A stretch of DNA of 64,000 nt, taken from NCBI GenBank assembly GCA_002398565.1, contig DGZP01000112.1, positions 1 to 64,000 of the forward strand, written 5' to 3'. Made by a program: the position numbers and the translations under genes. Below, one piece after another: positions 44,738 through 54,857 of this stretch. This stretch comes from Proteiniphilum sp. UBA4977 (GTDB taxonomy: Bacteria; Bacteroidota; Bacteroidia; Bacteroidales; Dysgonomonadaceae). Positions within the stretch are counted from its first letter, which is position 1, and every line of letters starts with the position of its first letter. The notes below the pieces were generated by a model. That model did no database searches. It was not told where the DNA came from and saw only the letters and a list, made by a program, of their open reading frames with translations.

Positions 44738-45973
44738 TTATTCCGTATTGGGTTTGATAAAAATATCATCAACAACAAGTCTTGCCGGTGAATCATTTTT
44801 TCTGATTCTAAAACGAACAGATCCTTCGATACTCAGTTCATATTCTTTGTAATATTGGACATTTTGATCATCCACTATCAGTTCTGGTTCAAGTGTTATC
44901 CATGTTTCTCCTGCATCTTGGGAATATTCTGCATAAACTGTAATCGGACTTGAATCCCCTGGGGTTTTTGTCGCTGCAGCATAATAAAACGACAATTTTG
45001 TTGCTCCAAACATAAGATCAAAATCCATTGAGATACTTGCCACATCCTTATTCAGCATGACACCCCAGTCTCCATTTTTATGGACAATATTTGCAGAACT
45101 ATTAGACATTGCTCTATGAAGGAACCAACGGCCCGAAGGATAATCGTCATATCCATCCGTATTGGCATTCACTTTGCGAGAGCCAAAAATTGTTTCAAAA
45201 CCTTCCGGAAAGCCCACATAATTTTCAGGAGCCATAAACTCTCCATGATAATCTGCAGAACTACGTATTGAAAGATAGGGTTGCCGGGCGTCTGCATATA
45301 GCATGACCCCGGTAAAGCTACCTGATATAGGGACCTCTAAGCCGGCAAAACTTGCTGTATTCAATGTTTTGACTAAAATTGTGTTGCTTCCATCACTCAA
45401 TTCTAAATCCTTGACTCCAAATGTCTGGCCCCGTTCCACATTCAGCACATCCACCGATTCCAATTGAACCAGCGTGCATTCATATGTATCATCATCGGAT
45501 AAGAATGAATCGAACATATCTGTGACAATATGTACTTTTTGCTCATTGTTAGATGATATTCTGCCTACGTCTAATACTGTGAGACCTGAAACTTGCAACA
45601 TTCCATTAACTCGTTCAAGTATGCCGCCTCCCAGTTTTACAACAACGGAATCACCTTCTTTATAACGCTCCAGATGCTTATCCAAAGCTACTGCGATTCC
45701 TCTCAATTGTCCCTTATCATAATTTTGAATAATCATCTTACCCTCTGGGTTGTTCATATGATCAGGGTTAGATATAACGACACCACCGATAAAGAGATCT
45801 CCATCATCTTTATTCATAAGAGCTAAACTTTCACCCTGATACATCTCTCTAAGTTCGGAAATAGAGATAAAATACTGGGGGATTAAGGTTAATTCGGTTT
45901 CATCTTTACACGAACTTATCAATACTATTACCGTAGTGAGTAACAATGATAAATATGAATATATTTTTTTCAT
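44738..45973 (-). CDS. DUF5689-like surface lipoprotein, putative glycan-binding
   Basis: A 411-residue lipoprotein (LISSC, Cys22). Residues about 35-235 match the DUF5689 pattern as I know it: ISISELREMYQGE, FIGGVVISNPDH, MIIQNYDKGQLRGIAVALD, DSVVVKLGGGILERVNGMLQ. From about 250 a jelly-roll domain follows (GFPEGFETIFGSRKV, DFDLMFGATKLSFYYAAA, ARLVVDDIFIKP), similar to carbohydrate-binding beta-sandwiches. It lies directly behind SusC/SusD pair 2, the usual place of a surface glycan-binding protein. Binding itself is inferred from place and fold. It may end the pair-2 transcription unit, because a 144-base gap follows. Confidence 0.78.
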   Translation of the reverse strand: MKKIYSYLSLLLTTVIVLISSCKDETELTLIPQYFISISELREMYQGESLALMNKDDGDLFIGGVVISNPDHMNNPEGKMIIQNYDKGQLRGIAVALDKHLERYKEGDSVVVKLGGGILERVNGMLQVSGLTVLDVGRISSNNEQKVHIVTDMFDSFLSDDDTYECTLVQLESVDVLNVERGQTFGVKDLELSDGSNTILVKTLNTASFAGLEVPISGSFTGVMLYADARQPYLSIRSSADYHGEFMAPENYVGFPEGFETIFGSRKVNANTDGYDDYPSGRWFLHRAMSNSSANIVHKNGDWGVMLNKDVASISMDFDLMFGATKLSFYYAAATKTPGDSSPITVYAEYSQDAGETWITLEPELIVDDQNVQYYKEYELSIEGSVRFRIRKNDSPARLVVDDIFIKPNTE

Positions 45974-46017
45974 TTTCTTGCATTTATTATGTTAACAACT
46001 AGTTCCTGAGATATTGG

Positions 46018-47514
46018 TCAATATCCTTCATTATTTGGCTTCAGCAATGGGTTGATATCTATTTCCTGCTGTGGTACGGGAAACAGTCTGTGATAGGATT
46101 CAACTTTATAGGGAGAACTACTTCCGAAATGACTATTCATCACTGTTTGATAAGTACCTGTTCTAATCAGATCGAACCATCTATGCCCTTCGAATGCAAG
46201 CTCAAGCCTACGTTCCAAATAGATTGCGTTTCTGAAAGACTCCGTATCGGCTGTCATCGAAGGCCATAGATCTCTCGCACTGATAGCATTTTGTGGTAAT
46301 CCAAAGGCCCTTCGTCTAATTTGATTCACAAGTTCTATCGCTTCCTGGGGAGGGGTACCTGAGGTTTCATTCAACGCCTCTGCATACATCAAGAGAACAT
46401 CTGCATACCTTAACAAGGGCCAGTTATCATCCGATTGATTTTGCATTGTATGATCCATATAATGTTTCTTTATATGCTTTGCGTTTAAAGTATTACCAGA
46501 AGCTCCCTTATAGGACATGGTCCCGATAGTTGCTGAATATCTGGAACTTGGAACCTGTTCCTCATCATTTTCTCCAAAAGCATCCACAATATCGGAAGTC
46601 GGGATAAGCGAGTTGCCTGCCGAGATCTTCATTGCCTCTGACAGTATACGCGGATGAGATGTAAAACTCCATCTGCTCCCTTCACCCAATGTTCCACCTT
46701 CATATTGAATTTCAAATATTGATTCGGCATGATTCGCATTGTTGGGTTCAAATATCTCTGCAAAATCTGGAAGAAGGATGAATTGCCCTGAATCTATCAC
46801 TATTTGTAATGGTTCGAGCGCTTCTGAAAATTGGTAATTCGTTAGATATACCTTACCTAAAAGAGATAACGCAGCCCATTTTGTAGCCCGACCAATAGCA
46901 TTTCCCGTATATGCTTCAGGCAATTGACTGGACGCCATTTTCAAATCATTGATAATCACCTTATAAACATCAGTCACCTCATTTCTCACAGATTGTCGGG
47001 CCTGAGCCTGTGAAAGCACCATAGTATCTAGTGGTACTTTACCAAACATACGTGTTAAATTAAAATAATTAAGAGCTCTTGCAAAACGCGCTTCACCCTC
47101 AATCTGTTTTTTCTTGTCGTCGTCCCCAAATTGAACATCGGGTAATGCTTCCATTATTTTATTACTCTGCAATATACTTCTGTAAGCATTTGTCCAGGCA
47201 TTTGACAGTACAGCATTATTGGGTATGATAGAAAATTTATCGAGCTGCCCTGTTGCCGTGGATGCACCGCTACCATCAGAGGCGTTATCTCCCGGCAGTT
47301 CTGCTATACTTGGATAATGAGGACTGTAAAAATTTTGTAATGTACCATACAAACCAACAGCTGCAATATCAATTTCTTTTTCGGATGAATAAAAGTTATC
47401 GCTTGCAATATCGCCGTATGGTTTTCTGTCTAAAAAAGCATCATCACATGATGTGGTAAACATTATACAAATAATAACCACACCAATCCCTTGAATTATT
47501 CTATTTTTTTTCAT
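46018..47514 (-). CDS. SusD-like glycan-binding lipoprotein (pair 2)
   Basis: A 498-residue SusD/RagB family lipoprotein (MFTTSC, Cys23). It begins DDAFLDRKPYGDIASDNFYSS, has the helical EGEARFARALNYFNLTRMFGKV core and ends RRLELAFEGHRWFDLIRTG followed by LFPVPQQEIDINP. It follows its SusC partner by 22 bases. It would form the lid of a second oligosaccharide uptake complex with a specificity different from pair 1. It is the shortest of the three SusD proteins here. Confidence 0.95.
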   Translation of the reverse strand: MKKNRIIQGIGVVIICIMFTTSCDDAFLDRKPYGDIASDNFYSSEKEIDIAAVGLYGTLQNFYSPHYPSIAELPGDNASDGSGASTATGQLDKFSIIPNNAVLSNAWTNAYRSILQSNKIMEALPDVQFGDDDKKKQIEGEARFARALNYFNLTRMFGKVPLDTMVLSQAQARQSVRNEVTDVYKVIINDLKMASSQLPEAYTGNAIGRATKWAALSLLGKVYLTNYQFSEALEPLQIVIDSGQFILLPDFAEIFEPNNANHAESIFEIQYEGGTLGEGSRWSFTSHPRILSEAMKISAGNSLIPTSDIVDAFGENDEEQVPSSRYSATIGTMSYKGASGNTLNAKHIKKHYMDHTMQNQSDDNWPLLRYADVLLMYAEALNETSGTPPQEAIELVNQIRRRAFGLPQNAISARDLWPSMTADTESFRNAIYLERRLELAFEGHRWFDLIRTGTYQTVMNSHFGSSSPYKVESYHRLFPVPQQEIDINPLLKPNNEGY

Positions 47515-47536
47515 GTCTGTGTACTTTTTTCAATTT

Positions 47537-50500
47537 TCAAAAAGTCAGGTTAAGTCCCAGCGTATATACTCTCGATAAAGGATATCGCCCCCAATCCAAC
47601 CCCGGTGAAAGCGTAGTATCAGTATACATTCCTCCTTCAGGGTTCCAGCCATTGTACTTGGTAAACATCAACAAGTTATTTACTGACAGCTGAGTCGATA
47701 TACTTTCAACCTTAATCGTATTTGCAATCTTTTTCGGAAGATCATAACTTAACGTTACATTTTGCACATTCAAAAATGATCCATCTTCTACAAAAGAAGA
47801 ATTAAAAGTTGTGCTCCCTAACACAGCTCTGGTTTCAGAGGATAACCGCGGGATCCTTCCATCTCCAGGCTCTTCTTCGGATTGCCATCTGTTTTTTAAA
47901 CTGACATGTCCGTTATACTGTAAGCTATAAGGGATATTGCCGAAATTGAGATTAATGATATCTCCGCCATAGCTTCCCCTTAACAATACACTTAATGAGA
48001 TATTCTTATATGAAAAGCTATTTCGAAGACCAAAAACAAAATCGGGATGTGGATTGCCAATTACAGTTCTGTCATCCAAAGTGATCTCGTTATCAGTATC
48101 GTTAACATTCTCAAATATATATTCGCCAGGCCTTGATCTTGCTACCCCCGTAGAGATACTGGGCAAAGCATCAACCTGTTCCTGATTCTGGTAAATACCA
48201 ATTACTTTTAACCCATAAAACAATCCCATCGGATCTCCAACGCGTGTGATGTGAGTGTTCTCCAGATAAATGGAATTTCCCCACAAAGGATCCCCTTCGG
48301 GACCTAAAGCTAAAACTTTTTGTTTATTAAAAGTTATGTTGAAACTACTGTTCCACTTGAATTTTCCAACCAGATTACGGGTATCAACCGTAAATTCCCA
48401 GCCCCTGTTCTGTACTTTCCCAATATTTGACATAACATTTGAAAATCCCATATTGGATGGCACCTGCAGGTTGAGTAACAGATCCTCTGTTTGCTTATTA
48501 TAATAATCTACAATAAAATTGATACGGTGCTTAAATATTCCCAGATCTACCCCAATATTTGTTTGCTTTGTTTGCTCCCACGTTAAATCTGGATTACCAT
48601 ACGAATTTAGCCTAATACCAGAAACAATACTCTCGCCACCACTTCCCAAGACGGCGCTGGAACCACCCATTAACGACATATATTGGTAGTTGCCAATAGA
48701 ATTATTTCCTGTTACACCGAAACTGCCCCTTAATTTCAGGTCAGACAGCCAACGGACATTACTCAAAAAAGATTCATTGGAGGCTCTCCATGCCAAGGCA
48801 ACAGAAGGAAAAAATCCCCAACGATCGGCAAATTTTGAAGTACCATCTGCTCTTATGCTTGCCGTAACCAAATACCTCCGATCATAGTTGTAATGCATGC
48901 GCGTTAAATAGGAACTTAAAGCCCATTCGGTTATATTGGAATACCCCTCACGCAGTACATTTTCCAAGCTACTGTCTACTACTATCAACTCATCGGTCCA
49001 GGTTGCAGAAGCTCTGGCTGACACACTATTTACATGCTGCATCTGTTTTTCATGTACAGCCACTCCCGAAAGTGTATGCTTCCCAAATTTCTGATTATAT
49101 GATAATTGCACGGATGACTGCAAGTTATAATTGATGTCTTGTGAAGCTAGTATGGCGTTGTCACGTGGAGCTCTGATCCCATAAGCTCCAATTGAACTGG
49201 GACTCAGCCAGTTTCGACTTGCAGTACGAATGGTTGCTCCTCCGGTGAAGGTAAAAGTAAAAAGCTTATTAATATCATATACAACAGACGCACTGGATAC
49301 AAGGCTTAAATTCCGTCGCCAGTCTTTAATAACATTGATTTTTGCAACGGGATTTTCCATATTCTGGAGCCCTTGCATTAAATTAATCCCGGTAGAATAG
49401 CCAGTTTCACTTTCAGGATCGTATACCCCAAGGATTGGATTCATTAAGAGTGCAGATTGTACAATTCCTGCATTAGCTTCATGAAACCTACCAGTTACAG
49501 GTAAAAAATCCTGATTCGTATAAGAGGGAGCCAGTCTAAGGTTAACTTTTAACTTCCTATTGATATCAGCATCAATGTTTGCCCTTGCCGAATAACGTTG
49601 GAATCCGGTATTTCTGAGAGTTCCTTGATTGTCCAGGAACCCCCCGGAAACAAGATACCTTACATTATCACTGCCACCGGATATGGAAATTTGATGTTCT
49701 TGAAATAACGCTTGTCTAAAAACCTCATCCAACCAATTAGTTCCTTTCTGCCCACTATTTAAAAAATTCCGGAAATAGGCTGTCTTAGTTGATTCAGGCC
49801 TTAAATCGTCCCCATCAAAGAGACTTCTGTCTCCTGAACCACGATCTACCCAGGTGTTATTTCTCGCTTCTATTGCCAAAAGTGCAAAATCTTGAGCAGA
49901 TAACACCTCTATCTGATTAAATACCTCTTGAAATCCCCCTTTTGCATTATAGTTAACCTTTGCTTTTCCCTTCTGCCCACTTCTTGTCGTGATCAAGACT
50001 ACCCCGTTAGATCCCCGGGAACCATAGATTGCTGCAGCAGATGCGTCTTTTAATATATCAATTGATGCAATATCCGAAGGACTTAAAAAGCCCAACGGAT
50101 TGGAATCTGCATTCATATCCACTTGTATGATATTCCCATCAACCACATATAGAGGCGTATTACTAGAGCCAATTGTACTGATACCTCTAATCTGGATATC
50201 CAGACCACCACCCGGTGTGCCGGATGTATTCATGACATTTACCCCTGCAGCTTGTCCTAACATGGCTTGGTTAATATCAACAATCGGTTGTTCTACTATG
50301 TCGCTTGTAATTACAGAACTGATCGCACCGGTTAAGTTGGCCCTTTGTTGTGTACCATATCCAATCACAACAACCTCCTCCAACAGTTTAGAGTCTTCAA
50401 CTAGTGTAATTTCAAAATACCTGTTTACGCCCGTAACAACCTCGACTGTACTATAACCTATGAAAGAAACAGCAAGCACATCCCCGGTATTTGCTAATAT

Positions 50501-50788
50501 GGTGAAACTCCCATTTATGTCGGTAACGGTACCTTCCGACTTATCCTTAATTTTCACAGTAGCCCCGATGATGGGTTCACCTGAATCATCTTTTACTGAT
50601 CCTGTGTAGGTTATCTTTTCTTGTTGAAAAGTATCTCGATCAACTCTAGAATGAACTGCTGCCATCGCATTACTGTTGCAAAAGAGATAGAGAACAAACA
50701 CAATTTGCATAGAGAGAAACAGTTGCACACTTGCTGTTTTCCCTGACCCAAACAACTTTAAAATAAATTGTTTTCTCATGATTTTCAT
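47537..50788 (-). CDS. SusC-like TonB-dependent transporter (pair 2)
   Basis: A 1083-residue transporter with signal (about 25-44), a carboxypeptidase-D-regulatory-like domain (about 58-130), TonB-box-like LEEVVVIGYGTQ (136-147), plug (GQAAGVNVMNTSGTPGGG, GVVLITTRSG) and an outer-membrane barrel ending LGLNLTF. There is no STN domain, so it does not itself signal to FecR. Its N-terminus is very like that of the pair-3 SusC (both have FQQEKITYTGSV), which points to duplication. The gene begins 15 bases after the stop of the unclassified 868-residue protein, so it probably depends on an upstream promoter. Confidence 0.95.
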   Translation of the reverse strand: MKIMRKQFILKLFGSGKTASVQLFLSMQIVFVLYLFCNSNAMAAVHSRVDRDTFQQEKITYTGSVKDDSGEPIIGATVKIKDKSEGTVTDINGSFTILANTGDVLAVSFIGYSTVEVVTGVNRYFEITLVEDSKLLEEVVVIGYGTQQRANLTGAISSVITSDIVEQPIVDINQAMLGQAAGVNVMNTSGTPGGGLDIQIRGISTIGSSNTPLYVVDGNIIQVDMNADSNPLGFLSPSDIASIDILKDASAAAIYGSRGSNGVVLITTRSGQKGKAKVNYNAKGGFQEVFNQIEVLSAQDFALLAIEARNNTWVDRGSGDRSLFDGDDLRPESTKTAYFRNFLNSGQKGTNWLDEVFRQALFQEHQISISGGSDNVRYLVSGGFLDNQGTLRNTGFQRYSARANIDADINRKLKVNLRLAPSYTNQDFLPVTGRFHEANAGIVQSALLMNPILGVYDPESETGYSTGINLMQGLQNMENPVAKINVIKDWRRNLSLVSSASVVYDINKLFTFTFTGGATIRTASRNWLSPSSIGAYGIRAPRDNAILASQDINYNLQSSVQLSYNQKFGKHTLSGVAVHEKQMQHVNSVSARASATWTDELIVVDSSLENVLREGYSNITEWALSSYLTRMHYNYDRRYLVTASIRADGTSKFADRWGFFPSVALAWRASNESFLSNVRWLSDLKLRGSFGVTGNNSIGNYQYMSLMGGSSAVLGSGGESIVSGIRLNSYGNPDLTWEQTKQTNIGVDLGIFKHRINFIVDYYNKQTEDLLLNLQVPSNMGFSNVMSNIGKVQNRGWEFTVDTRNLVGKFKWNSSFNITFNKQKVLALGPEGDPLWGNSIYLENTHITRVGDPMGLFYGLKVIGIYQNQEQVDALPSISTGVARSRPGEYIFENVNDTDNEITLDDRTVIGNPHPDFVFGLRNSFSYKNISLSVLLRGSYGGDIINLNFGNIPYSLQYNGHVSLKNRWQSEEEPGDGRIPRLSSETRAVLGSTTFNSSFVEDGSFLNVQNVTLSYDLPKKIANTIKVESISTQLSVNNLLMFTKYNGWNPEGGMYTDTTLSPGLDWGRYPLSRVYTLGLNLTF

Positions 50789-50802
50789 AGTTTAATAAAA
50801 TT

Positions 50803-53409
50803 TTATCTATATTCAATTTCTATCACATTCAAGCCTGTTGCCAGAATCTGTAAATTCCAGTTATATAAACTCTTTACAAGCACCCGTTGCCCATCAAAAT
50901 TGTGTAGATAAGCTTGTAGAGGTTTGATATTCTTTTCCGATATATTGCTATAATCTATTTTTAACGAAACGTTCTGCTGCTGTAAGCTATTATTCAGCAA
51001 CAAGACATACAGTCTATTATTACTGATCGCCATAAAATAATCAACCTGAGGATTATTCAGCGTGACTACATCCGATTTTAGTAACAGGTCTGCCTGTTTA
51101 CCTAATACATTACCTTTCTTAAATCCGTAAGACTGGTGAGGTCCTACTTTGGGAGTTATAAAACCTCGCGGGAATGATATTTTCCCTTGCGAGCGCAACG
51201 CTATCTCCGATAGCAAATAATCGGTAATCCAGCCTATTTGCCACCATGCGTGATGCGGGAAACGACCCGGTCCTTGGTCAAAAGAATACCAATAATAGGA
51301 GGCCACACTGTTTTCCTTATTGACAAACGCGTCCCTACCCCATACACCCGCTCTTGCCATGTCAATGAACAAGGAATCCCCTGTCATTTCAAATAAGCGG
51401 ACAAACATTCCGGCATGGCTGGCCAATAATATGGGACCGTGTTCTTTGGCTGCTGAGCCCAATGACCCTCCATGCTCGAAACTAAGTCCCACCTGGCTAA
51501 TCTCCCAATCTTTCACCACCTTGTTTTGAATGACCTTTTCTTTATTGGATGGGATGGGATGGGTGAAAATAGAAGTCGTGTATTGGCGAGCGGCTACCAG
51601 GGCCGCTGTTTTATAGGTTTCTTTTTGGGTAAGGTCGTATAAATCGAGTAAAGCCTGCACACTCTGTCCTGTGGCAAAATCAGGCACAAATCTAAAATCA
51701 CCACAAACACCCAAATAATGCCCTTCTTCCACCGCATTCCGGATATACCAGTTCGCGCCCTTTTCAGCGGCTTCCAAATATTTCCGATCTCCTAAAATAC
51801 GATACGCCACGATTAATCCATAAAAGGTAGGCCTCAGGTCTCTTAAGTCCTGAAACTCCACTTTATGGGTCAGGTGATCATACGCTACCACCCAACTGCC
51901 GTCTCCTTGTTGCCAAGAGAGCAAACGATCCGCACCCCGCCGGAGAAGTCTTTTCAGCTCACTGTCATTTGGCTCAAATAATAACACATTCCCTATATCC
52001 AACATCGTGTAATAGGTCAAGGCAATGGGTTCCACATAATCTCCCCACTCTTCCGTGAAACGATTGCTCTTAGACAAATAATATTGTCCTAAGGCGGCAC
52101 CACCAAAAAAGCCATCGTCGTCTGCCTGCTGGGCGATTTTAAAGTTTCTGGCATAAGGCAGCCTGTCATGTGCCAAAACACTGTCCTTTGTGATATGGGA
52201 AAGCATCCACATGGCACCGTAATCCGAATTCTTAAACGCGTCTTTTTGTGATCCTACCACAGGCCCATGGTATTCTTGGGCGCCAATTTCCAAATCTTTG
52301 AAATGAAAAGTATGCCATAATGAAGTACTGTCGTTTCGCAGGTATGCAAACATGCCTAAGAGTCTATCGGTTAAAGAGAGATTGGTTTTCTTTTTCTCCA
52401 AAACATCAGGGAAGCGGTAAATATCGTTCACCGCATGTTTGTACACAGTGTACCAATCTGCTTTGTCCAATGTATAACGGAACCGGAAAGATATTTTTTC
52501 TCCTTGCTGTAGATAAGAGTCCTTTTCTCCCAATACAGGATGATGTATTGTCGGGAATAATTGTTCTTTCCGGTTCATCAATGACAACCCCAGGAGCCAA
52601 TCATTTTGGGTTAACACATCGTATTCCCAATAGTCTCTCCCCATTCCTGGTTGTGCAATGACTGCCACGCTCACCCCTTTTTTATCGGATAAGATAGGTG
52701 ATAGCGTACTTGCGGTCCTTTCCCTTGCAATTACCGGCTTATTGGGGATTCCTTGTCCATAACCATACGATAACAAAAGGTTGTCGTTAATGGACTTCCC
52801 TTGAAAATGGCCGGGGACTATTCCCCAACTTATATCTTCTTCTTTGTAAGAAAACAGGGTGGGACTTTGTATCGAAAAATACCCCTCTTGCTTAGCAGTC
52901 AATTCTATTTCCAGAAGAATATCATTTTTAAACGTGTCATCGATGCTCCATACTGCTGTAAGTGTGGCTCTGTCCAATTCTTGCTTAAACTCTACACTCC
53001 CTTCATTATATTTTGCCTGGTGCGGATAAAAGAAGCGTGCTTCTCCTGCCGTATTCATGGCTACGGGACTGAGCCTTTTTTTCCATCGATTATACACCAT
53101 GATATATGATTCAGGAATACTGGAAACATTGTCAAAATAAAGAGTTGAATCAAACTGGCCTGATGGCTTTTCTTTTGAGAATAGCACCGTATATTCTCCA
53201 AGTACATTCTCAAAAGCGAACTTCTGATTTTGTGACGTCAGTTCGATAGCAGACAGCTTATATCCAGATAATCCCTTTTCCCACCGAAGAGAGATATTTT
53301 CATTTTGAAGCTTATAATCCTCTTGCGCATGAAGCATAAAAGGTAAAACAAGCAGATAAAGAATTAAATACACACTTCCATTCTCTCTTTTCATTCTCAT
53401 TTTATACAT
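50803..53409 (-). CDS. Unclassified 868-residue secreted protein, beta-sandwich plus alpha-helical barrel
   Basis: I do not recognise this family. After a signal ending FMLHAQED (about 30), residues 30-320 are beta-rich (QNENISLRWEKGLSGYKL, RFRYTLDKADWYTVYKHAV). Residues about 330-700 look like an alpha/alpha barrel, with paired helices and blocks such as RLLSWQQGDGSWVVAYDH, DLRPTFYGLIVAYRILGD and FATGQSVQALLDLYDL. Residues 700-868 return to beta strands. This three-part plan is common among polysaccharide lyases and glycosidases acting on uronic or sulfated glycans. Conserved-looking His, Tyr and Asp (EHGGSLGS, FPHHAWWQIGW) may form an active site. It lies between a sulfatase and SusC pair 2. 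Confidence 0.65.
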   Translation of the reverse strand: MYKMRMKRENGSVYLILYLLVLPFMLHAQEDYKLQNENISLRWEKGLSGYKLSAIELTSQNQKFAFENVLGEYTVLFSKEKPSGQFDSTLYFDNVSSIPESYIMVYNRWKKRLSPVAMNTAGEARFFYPHQAKYNEGSVEFKQELDRATLTAVWSIDDTFKNDILLEIELTAKQEGYFSIQSPTLFSYKEEDISWGIVPGHFQGKSINDNLLLSYGYGQGIPNKPVIARERTASTLSPILSDKKGVSVAVIAQPGMGRDYWEYDVLTQNDWLLGLSLMNRKEQLFPTIHHPVLGEKDSYLQQGEKISFRFRYTLDKADWYTVYKHAVNDIYRFPDVLEKKKTNLSLTDRLLGMFAYLRNDSTSLWHTFHFKDLEIGAQEYHGPVVGSQKDAFKNSDYGAMWMLSHITKDSVLAHDRLPYARNFKIAQQADDDGFFGGAALGQYYLSKSNRFTEEWGDYVEPIALTYYTMLDIGNVLLFEPNDSELKRLLRRGADRLLSWQQGDGSWVVAYDHLTHKVEFQDLRDLRPTFYGLIVAYRILGDRKYLEAAEKGANWYIRNAVEEGHYLGVCGDFRFVPDFATGQSVQALLDLYDLTQKETYKTAALVAARQYTTSIFTHPIPSNKEKVIQNKVVKDWEISQVGLSFEHGGSLGSAAKEHGPILLASHAGMFVRLFEMTGDSLFIDMARAGVWGRDAFVNKENSVASYYWYSFDQGPGRFPHHAWWQIGWITDYLLSEIALRSQGKISFPRGFITPKVGPHQSYGFKKGNVLGKQADLLLKSDVVTLNNPQVDYFMAISNNRLYVLLLNNSLQQQNVSLKIDYSNISEKNIKPLQAYLHNFDGQRVLVKSLYNWNLQILATGLNVIEIEYR

Positions 53410-53415
53410 TTTTTA

Positions 53416-54801
53416 TCAGTATTTTGTCATCTCAAATTCAGTATCCATCAAAATACCCTGATCACCTTGTTGCGTCATCCATTTTTTTAACTCGTCTTGC
53501 ATAAGAGCGATTCTCTCCCTATGTTCCGGAAGATGGGCTATATTGTTCAATTCCCATTCGTCGTTTTCCAAATCATACAATTCTATGGCAGGTCGTTGCA
53601 CAAAACGATCTGTCAGAAACCGCGCACGTTTATCTGTTTTTGCACTGATTATCCAAGAGTACCACATTTCCCTGTCTGCAGGATTCATTATGTGCTTCTC
53701 ATAATAATCTTCTTCAGAAATAAGGTTCACAATCAGTTTGTATTTCTTATCCTGTATGCTGCGAATGGGATAAGCGCTCCCTTCAGGAATGTTATTGTGT
53801 ATGCCATAAACCCACTCCCGATGTTCTTTGTTTTCTCCTGACAACACGCCAAGGAAGCTTTCACCATCAAGACCACCAATGGGATCTCCTCCCGCAAATT
53901 CAATCATTGTAGGAAGAATATCTTCATATTGTATCAAGGCATCACTCACTGTTCCTTCAGCAATTCCTTTTGGATAACGGGCAAGGAAGGCGCTATGCTG
54001 CCCATAACGATAGCAAGTCCATTTTCCAAAAGGCATTTGAGGTCCTTGTTCCCCTAAAAATATGACCAACGTGTTTTCTAATTTTCCGGAAGTTTCCAAT
54101 ACTTGCAAAACCGCCCCCACCTCATTGTCCAACTCCTGGATTTCTGCCAGGTATTTACAAAAAATTTCCCTTGTCTTTTTATTGTCCACACTATTAGGAG
54201 GTAGCACTACATTATTCGGATTAAACTTCGCGGGGTCTCCCCACGTCCACGGCACATGGGGATGAATGCTACACACGTACAAACAAAAAGGTTCCGCTTC
54301 GTTTCTGTTTATAAACTCTTCAATGCCATCAGTAGTAAAGGGAGCTTCACGGGCAATACTGCTAACAGGGAACCCTTTAACTTCTTCAAATCTATAGACA
54401 TCCGGTTGTTTTGAAGGATGGTTTTTTCCGGTTCTACCTACCCTGTATCCCAAGTCATGAAAATAATCCGGAGCGGTCTTCACAAAATCATAAGTCGGTT
54501 TATGATTCTGGTATGAACCATGACGAGCCGGGTACAAACCGGTATAGAGCGATGCGCGGATAGGCACACTCATCGTCGCCGAGGCGTAATTGTTCGTCAT
54601 CTGGATACCTTCGTTTGCAATCCAGTCGATATTGGGTGTTTGCAAATTTTTCCCTCCATAACAACCCAACTCATTGGTGCCTAAATCATCAGCAAGAATT
54701 ACCACTATATTCAGTCGGTCATCTTGAGCGAGAGTGTGTAACCACGGTGCACATGTAGCTATCACGAGTGGGAATACGTCTCTATTAAGTCTCATTTTCA
54801 T
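53416..54801 (-). CDS. S1-type sulfatase with unusual SVPIR signature
   Basis: A 461-residue secreted sulfatase (signal ending LAQDD, about 26). VILADDLGTNELGCYG gives Asp38 and Asp39. The signature is SVPIRASLYTG: Ser78 is the formylglycine precursor, but Ile81 replaces the Ser/Thr/Ala normally found before Arg82. FLGEQGPQMPFGKWTCYRYG is the second-ligand block, with Glu-Gln rather than Asp-Asn, and is very like that of 41779-43185. Both changes are near metal or maturation sites, so activity should not be taken for granted. It follows susD pair 3 and precedes the unclassified protein by 6 bases. Confidence 0.87.
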   Translation of the reverse strand: MKMRLNRDVFPLVIATCAPWLHTLAQDDRLNIVVILADDLGTNELGCYGGKNLQTPNIDWIANEGIQMTNNYASATMSVPIRASLYTGLYPARHGSYQNHKPTYDFVKTAPDYFHDLGYRVGRTGKNHPSKQPDVYRFEEVKGFPVSSIAREAPFTTDGIEEFINRNEAEPFCLYVCSIHPHVPWTWGDPAKFNPNNVVLPPNSVDNKKTREIFCKYLAEIQELDNEVGAVLQVLETSGKLENTLVIFLGEQGPQMPFGKWTCYRYGQHSAFLARYPKGIAEGTVSDALIQYEDILPTMIEFAGGDPIGGLDGESFLGVLSGENKEHREWVYGIHNNIPEGSAYPIRSIQDKKYKLIVNLISEEDYYEKHIMNPADREMWYSWIISAKTDKRARFLTDRFVQRPAIELYDLENDEWELNNIAHLPEHRERIALMQDELKKWMTQQGDQGILMDTEFEMTKY

Positions 54802-54857
54802 TACTTATTCAGATTTGAAAGTAATTTTCTTCCGAAGAAAAAAGCTACGATTAATGG

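Noticed and set aside
54820..54845. Palindrome TTTTCTTCCGAAGAAAA in the gap before a sulfatase gene
   Set aside because: The loop is one base and no T-run follows on the minus strand. It is probably chance in AT-rich sequence.
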